Of a DNA stretch of 64,000 nt, positions 61,519 through 64,000 are shown one piece after another. The stretch is from contig NC_021505.1 of the NCBI RefSeq assembly GCF_000412675.1, positions 3,900,501-3,964,500 of the forward strand, written 5' to 3'. Source of the stretch: Pseudomonas putida NBRC 14164 (GTDB lineage: Bacteria; Pseudomonadota; Gammaproteobacteria; Pseudomonadales; Pseudomonadaceae). The position numbers and the translations under genes are program-made. The notes below the pieces were generated by a model. It was not told the origin of the DNA and did no database searches. It saw nothing but the letters and a program-made list of their open reading frames with translations. The first letter of the stretch is position 1. Each line of letters starts with the position of its first letter.

Positions 61519-63003
61519 TCAGATCACAAACAAATCCACAAACCTGTGCACCGCCATACCCTCCAGCTGCTGCTGGTCCTTGCATACCTCCACAATCTGC
61601 GCACACCGCTGACGAGCAAAACGCGTCCCCAGGTTTGCCCTGAACTTGGCCTCCAGCAACGGTATGCCCTCCCCTCGCCGCCGCCGATGCCCGATCGGGT
61701 ATTCCACCACCACTTGGTCAGTGCTGCTGCCATCCTTGAAGAACACTTGCAGCGCGTTGGCGATCGAGCGCTTGTCTGGCTCCAGGTACTCGCGGCTGAA
61801 GCGCAGGTCTTCCACCACTTCCATCTTCTCGCGCAGGCGATCGATGCTTGGGTGGTGGGCATGGAAAGCATCTTCATAGTGCTCCGCCACCAAATGGCCG
61901 AAGATCAGCGGTACCGCCACCATGTACTGCAGGCAGTGGTCACGGTCGGCAGCATTGGCCAGCGGGCCGCTCTTGGAAATGATGCGGATCGCTGACTCCT
62001 GGGTGGTGATCACGATGCGGTCGATTTCATGCAGACGGTTGCGCACCAATGGGTGCAGGGTCACTGCCGCCTCACAGGCGGTCTGGGCATGAAACTCGGC
62101 AGGGAAACTGACCTTGAACAACACATTTTCCATCACATAGCTGCCCAAGGCCTGAGGCAGACGCAGCTCGTACTGCCCGGCAGGCTTGAGCGCCAAGTCT
62201 TTGTTGGTATGACTGAACGATACGTCGTAGAACCCCCACTGCGGCGCCGTGAGCACGCCCGGCACGCCCATCTCGCCGCGCAGGGCGATATCGGCCAGGC
62301 GCACGCCCCGGCTGGAAGCATCGCCCGCCGCCCAGGACTTGCGAGAACCGGCGTTGGGCGCATGGCGGTAAGTGCGCAGGGCCTGGCCGTCGACGAAGGC
62401 GTGGGACAAGGCCGAGAGCATCTGCTCGCGATTGGCCCCCATCAGCCTGGCACACACGGCGGTTGAGGCCACCTTCACCAGAATCACGTGATCGAGCCCG
62501 ACACGGTTGAAAGAATTTTCCAGGGCCAGCACACCCTGGATCTCATGGGCCATGACCATTGCCTCAAGCACATCGCGCATCAGCAGCGGCGCCTCACCCG
62601 CTGCGACGTGCTTCTGCGACAGGTGATCAGCCACGGCCAGGATGCCGCCAAGGTTGTCCGAGGGATGAGCCCATTCAGCGGCCAGCCAGGTGTCGTTGTA
62701 GTCCAGCCAGCGCACCGTGCAGCCGATGTCCCAGGCGGCCTTGACCGGGTCGAGGCGATAGGAAGTGCCGGGGACGCGAGCACCATTCGGAACCAGCGTG
62801 CCTTCCACCTGAGGGCCGAGGAGTTTCGTGCATTCGGGGAAGCGCAGGGCCAGCAGGCCGCAGCCGAGGGTGTCCATCAGGCAGTTGCGCGCGGTGGCCA
62901 GGGCTTCGGCGGAATCGACCCGGTAGCCGAGGGCGTAATCGGCCAGGGTCTGTAGCACCCGGTCGTAATCCGGGCGGTCGTTGAGGTCTACGTTGGCGCT
63001 CAT
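61519..63003 (-). CDS. prpD: 2-methylcitrate dehydratase PrpD
   Basis: The 494-residue protein belongs to the MmgE/PrpD family, with the full-length pattern: LADYALGYRVDSAEAL, DTLGCGLLALRFPECTKLLGP, VRWLDYNDTWLAAEWAHPSDNLGG, and HEIQGVLALENSFN. PrpD dehydrates 2-methylcitrate in propionate breakdown. In Pseudomonas strains that also encode AcnD and PrpF the step is done mainly by those, and PrpD can be accessory. It follows prpF on the same strand with a REP pair of 166 bases between them. Confidence 0.95.
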   Translation of the reverse strand: MSANVDLNDRPDYDRVLQTLADYALGYRVDSAEALATARNCLMDTLGCGLLALRFPECTKLLGPQVEGTLVPNGARVPGTSYRLDPVKAAWDIGCTVRWLDYNDTWLAAEWAHPSDNLGGILAVADHLSQKHVAAGEAPLLMRDVLEAMVMAHEIQGVLALENSFNRVGLDHVILVKVASTAVCARLMGANREQMLSALSHAFVDGQALRTYRHAPNAGSRKSWAAGDASSRGVRLADIALRGEMGVPGVLTAPQWGFYDVSFSHTNKDLALKPAGQYELRLPQALGSYVMENVLFKVSFPAEFHAQTACEAAVTLHPLVRNRLHEIDRIVITTQESAIRIISKSGPLANAADRDHCLQYMVAVPLIFGHLVAEHYEDAFHAHHPSIDRLREKMEVVEDLRFSREYLEPDKRSIANALQVFFKDGSSTDQVVVEYPIGHRRRRGEGIPLLEAKFRANLGTRFARQRCAQIVEVCKDQQQLEGMAVHRFVDLFVI

Positions 63004-63041
63004 ATCCAGCTCCCTTCAGAATTGCCGGAGCTGCTGTGCAG

Positions 63042-63128
63042 CCCTTCGCGGGCTCGCCCGCTCCCACAGGGATATCACAGCATTCAAACCCTGTGATTAC
63101 CTGTGGGAGCGGGCAAGCCCGCGAAGGG
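63042..63128. repeat. REP pair between prpF and prpD
   Basis: Arms 63042-63070 and 63100-63128 (29 bases, one mismatch) contain GCCCGCTCCCACAGG and its inverse. The loop has its own inverted repeat, ATCACAG (63074-63080) with CTGTGAT (63091-63097). It sits inside the operon. Confidence 0.9.
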
Positions 63129-63169
63129 CCGCAAAGCGGCCCCTCTTGAAGCCGAGCGCCAGTGGTGCT

Positions 63170-64000
63170 TTAGAAGCTATCGCCAGGCACGCGAACCCAG
63201 CCCTCCATCAGCACGCGAGCACTGCGGCTCATGATTGCCTTGGTCACTGTCCACTCACCCTCCACCCGGCGCGCCTCGGCCCCGACCCGCAAGGTGCCCG
63301 AAGGGTGGCCGAAACGCACAGCGCTGCGCTCGCCCCCGCCAGCGGCGAGGTTGACCAGCGTGCCCGGAATGGCCGCTGCGGTGCCGATCGCCACCGCCGC
63401 CGTACCCATCATGGCATGGTGCAGCTTGCCCATCGACAAGGCCCGCACCAACAGGTCGACATCCCCTGCCTGTACCACCTTGCCACTGGACGCAGTGTAG
63501 GTGCTCGGTGGCGCAACGAACGCCACTTTTGGTGTGTGCTGACGCCCGGCAGCCTGGTCGACATTGTCGATCAAGCCCATGCGCACGGCGCCATAAGCAC
63601 GAATGGTCTCGAAACGCAGCAGCGCCTGCGGGTCGCCGTTGATAGCGTCCTGCAGTTCGGTACCGGTGTAGCCGATATCCGCCGCGTTTACGAAGATGGT
63701 CGGAATGCCAGCGTTGATCAGGGTCGCCTTGAAGGTGCCGACACCCGGCACCTCCAGGTCATCGACCAGGCTGCCAGTGGGGAACATCGCACCGCCGTCG
63801 TCACCGTCGTCGGCCGCCGGGTCGAGGAACTCCAGTTGCACCTCGGCCGCCGGGAAGGTCACCCCGTCCAGCTCGAAGTCGCCGGTTTCCTGCACTTCAC
63901 CTTCAGTGATCGGGACATGGGCGATGATGGTCTTGCCGATATTGGCCTGCCAGATGCGCACCGTGGCGATGCCGTTGCGCGGAATGCGCGCCGGGTCGAC
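63170..64000 (-). CDS. prpF: PrpF, AcnD-accessory/aconitate isomerase-type protein, 5' end missing
   Basis: The frame runs off the right edge; 277 C-terminal residues are present. The readable N-terminal part of this fragment is VDPARIPRNGIATVRIWQAN, followed by EVQLEFLDPAAD, GIPTIFVNAADIGYTGTEL and the VAFVAPPSTY and SMGKLHHAMMGT segments typical of PrpF (diaminopimelate-epimerase-like fold). PrpF isomerises trans-aconitate-type intermediates formed by AcnD in the methylcitrate cycle. The upstream prpB/prpC/acnD genes are expected beyond the edge. Confidence 0.95.
   Translation of the reverse strand, partial: VDPARIPRNGIATVRIWQANIGKTIIAHVPITEGEVQETGDFELDGVTFPAAEVQLEFLDPAADDGDDGGAMFPTGSLVDDLEVPGVGTFKATLINAGIPTIFVNAADIGYTGTELQDAINGDPQALLRFETIRAYGAVRMGLIDNVDQAAGRQHTPKVAFVAPPSTYTASSGKVVQAGDVDLLVRALSMGKLHHAMMGTAAVAIGTAAAIPGTLVNLAAGGGERSAVRFGHPSGTLRVGAEARRVEGEWTVTKAIMSRSARVLMEGWVRVPGDSF

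Overview
The window looks like a core-genome segment of a fluorescent Pseudomonas, most probably of the P. putida group. The reasons are: high G+C with strongly G/C-ending codons; a periplasmic fatty acid cis/trans isomerase (Cti) divergent from metH; the ferredoxin-type cysI plus DUF934 pair; an acnB gene next to the prpF-prpD end of a methylcitrate operon; a bacteriophytochrome beside a Csu/CupE-type pilus operon; and many P. putida-style REP hairpins between genes. The species call is inference from gene content. No phage, IS element, integrase, CRISPR array or rRNA was seen. One tRNA (Gln, anticodon TTG) is present.

Layout. 1-4.4 kb: end of a LysE exporter, an SGNH-type protein, a Sel1/TPR-like secreted protein, and a translationally coupled azlC-azlD-araC unit. 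4.4-8.3 kb: an MFS permease, a 75-aa protein, a copper-delivery pair (SCO then PCu(A)C) and nfuA. 8.3-16.3 kb: an acyltransferase, cti, metH, a DUF2970 protein and a 37-aa single-span membrane protein. 16.4-19.8 kb: an orphan periplasmic binding protein and cysI-DUF934. 19.8-23.9 kb: a 1344-aa leucine-rich-repeat protein with a C-terminal NEL-type E3 ubiquitin ligase domain. 24-28.8 kb: an aldo/keto reductase, a DUF1348 protein, a two-component system, and an MlaA-like lipoprotein with a small partner. 28.8-35.4 kb: two sulfonate-type binding proteins without permease genes, a tyrosine phosphatase fused to an autotransporter barrel, an AraC regulator and an M14 carboxypeptidase. 35.4-41.8 kb: a seven-gene archaic chaperone-usher pilus operon. 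42-47.2 kb: a divergent light-sensing cluster (bacteriophytochrome kinase, single-domain response regulator, hybrid kinase). 47.3-53.3 kb: tRNA-Gln, a small DUF465-like protein, zapE, prpE divergent from a LysR regulator, and an HPP-CBS membrane protein. 53.6-58.4 kb: a PepSY-PepSY-regulator-kinase operon, a patatin-like lipase, queD and a DUF1289 protein. 58.4-64 kb: acnB, then prpD and the incomplete prpF on the other strand.

How the parts work together. Propionate metabolism is represented by prpE (activation) and prpF-prpD (methylcitrate cycle), with acnB beside them; prpE lies about 10 kb from prpD, next to a LysR gene and a perfect 14-bp palindrome. Sulfur metabolism appears three times (metH, cysI-DUF934, sulfonate-type binding proteins). 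The pilus operon and the phytochrome cluster share one 268-bp divergent control region, which suggests, without proving, a link between light and attachment. The most unusual proteins are the LRR-NEL ligase, a eukaryote-directed effector type, and the phosphatase-autotransporter.
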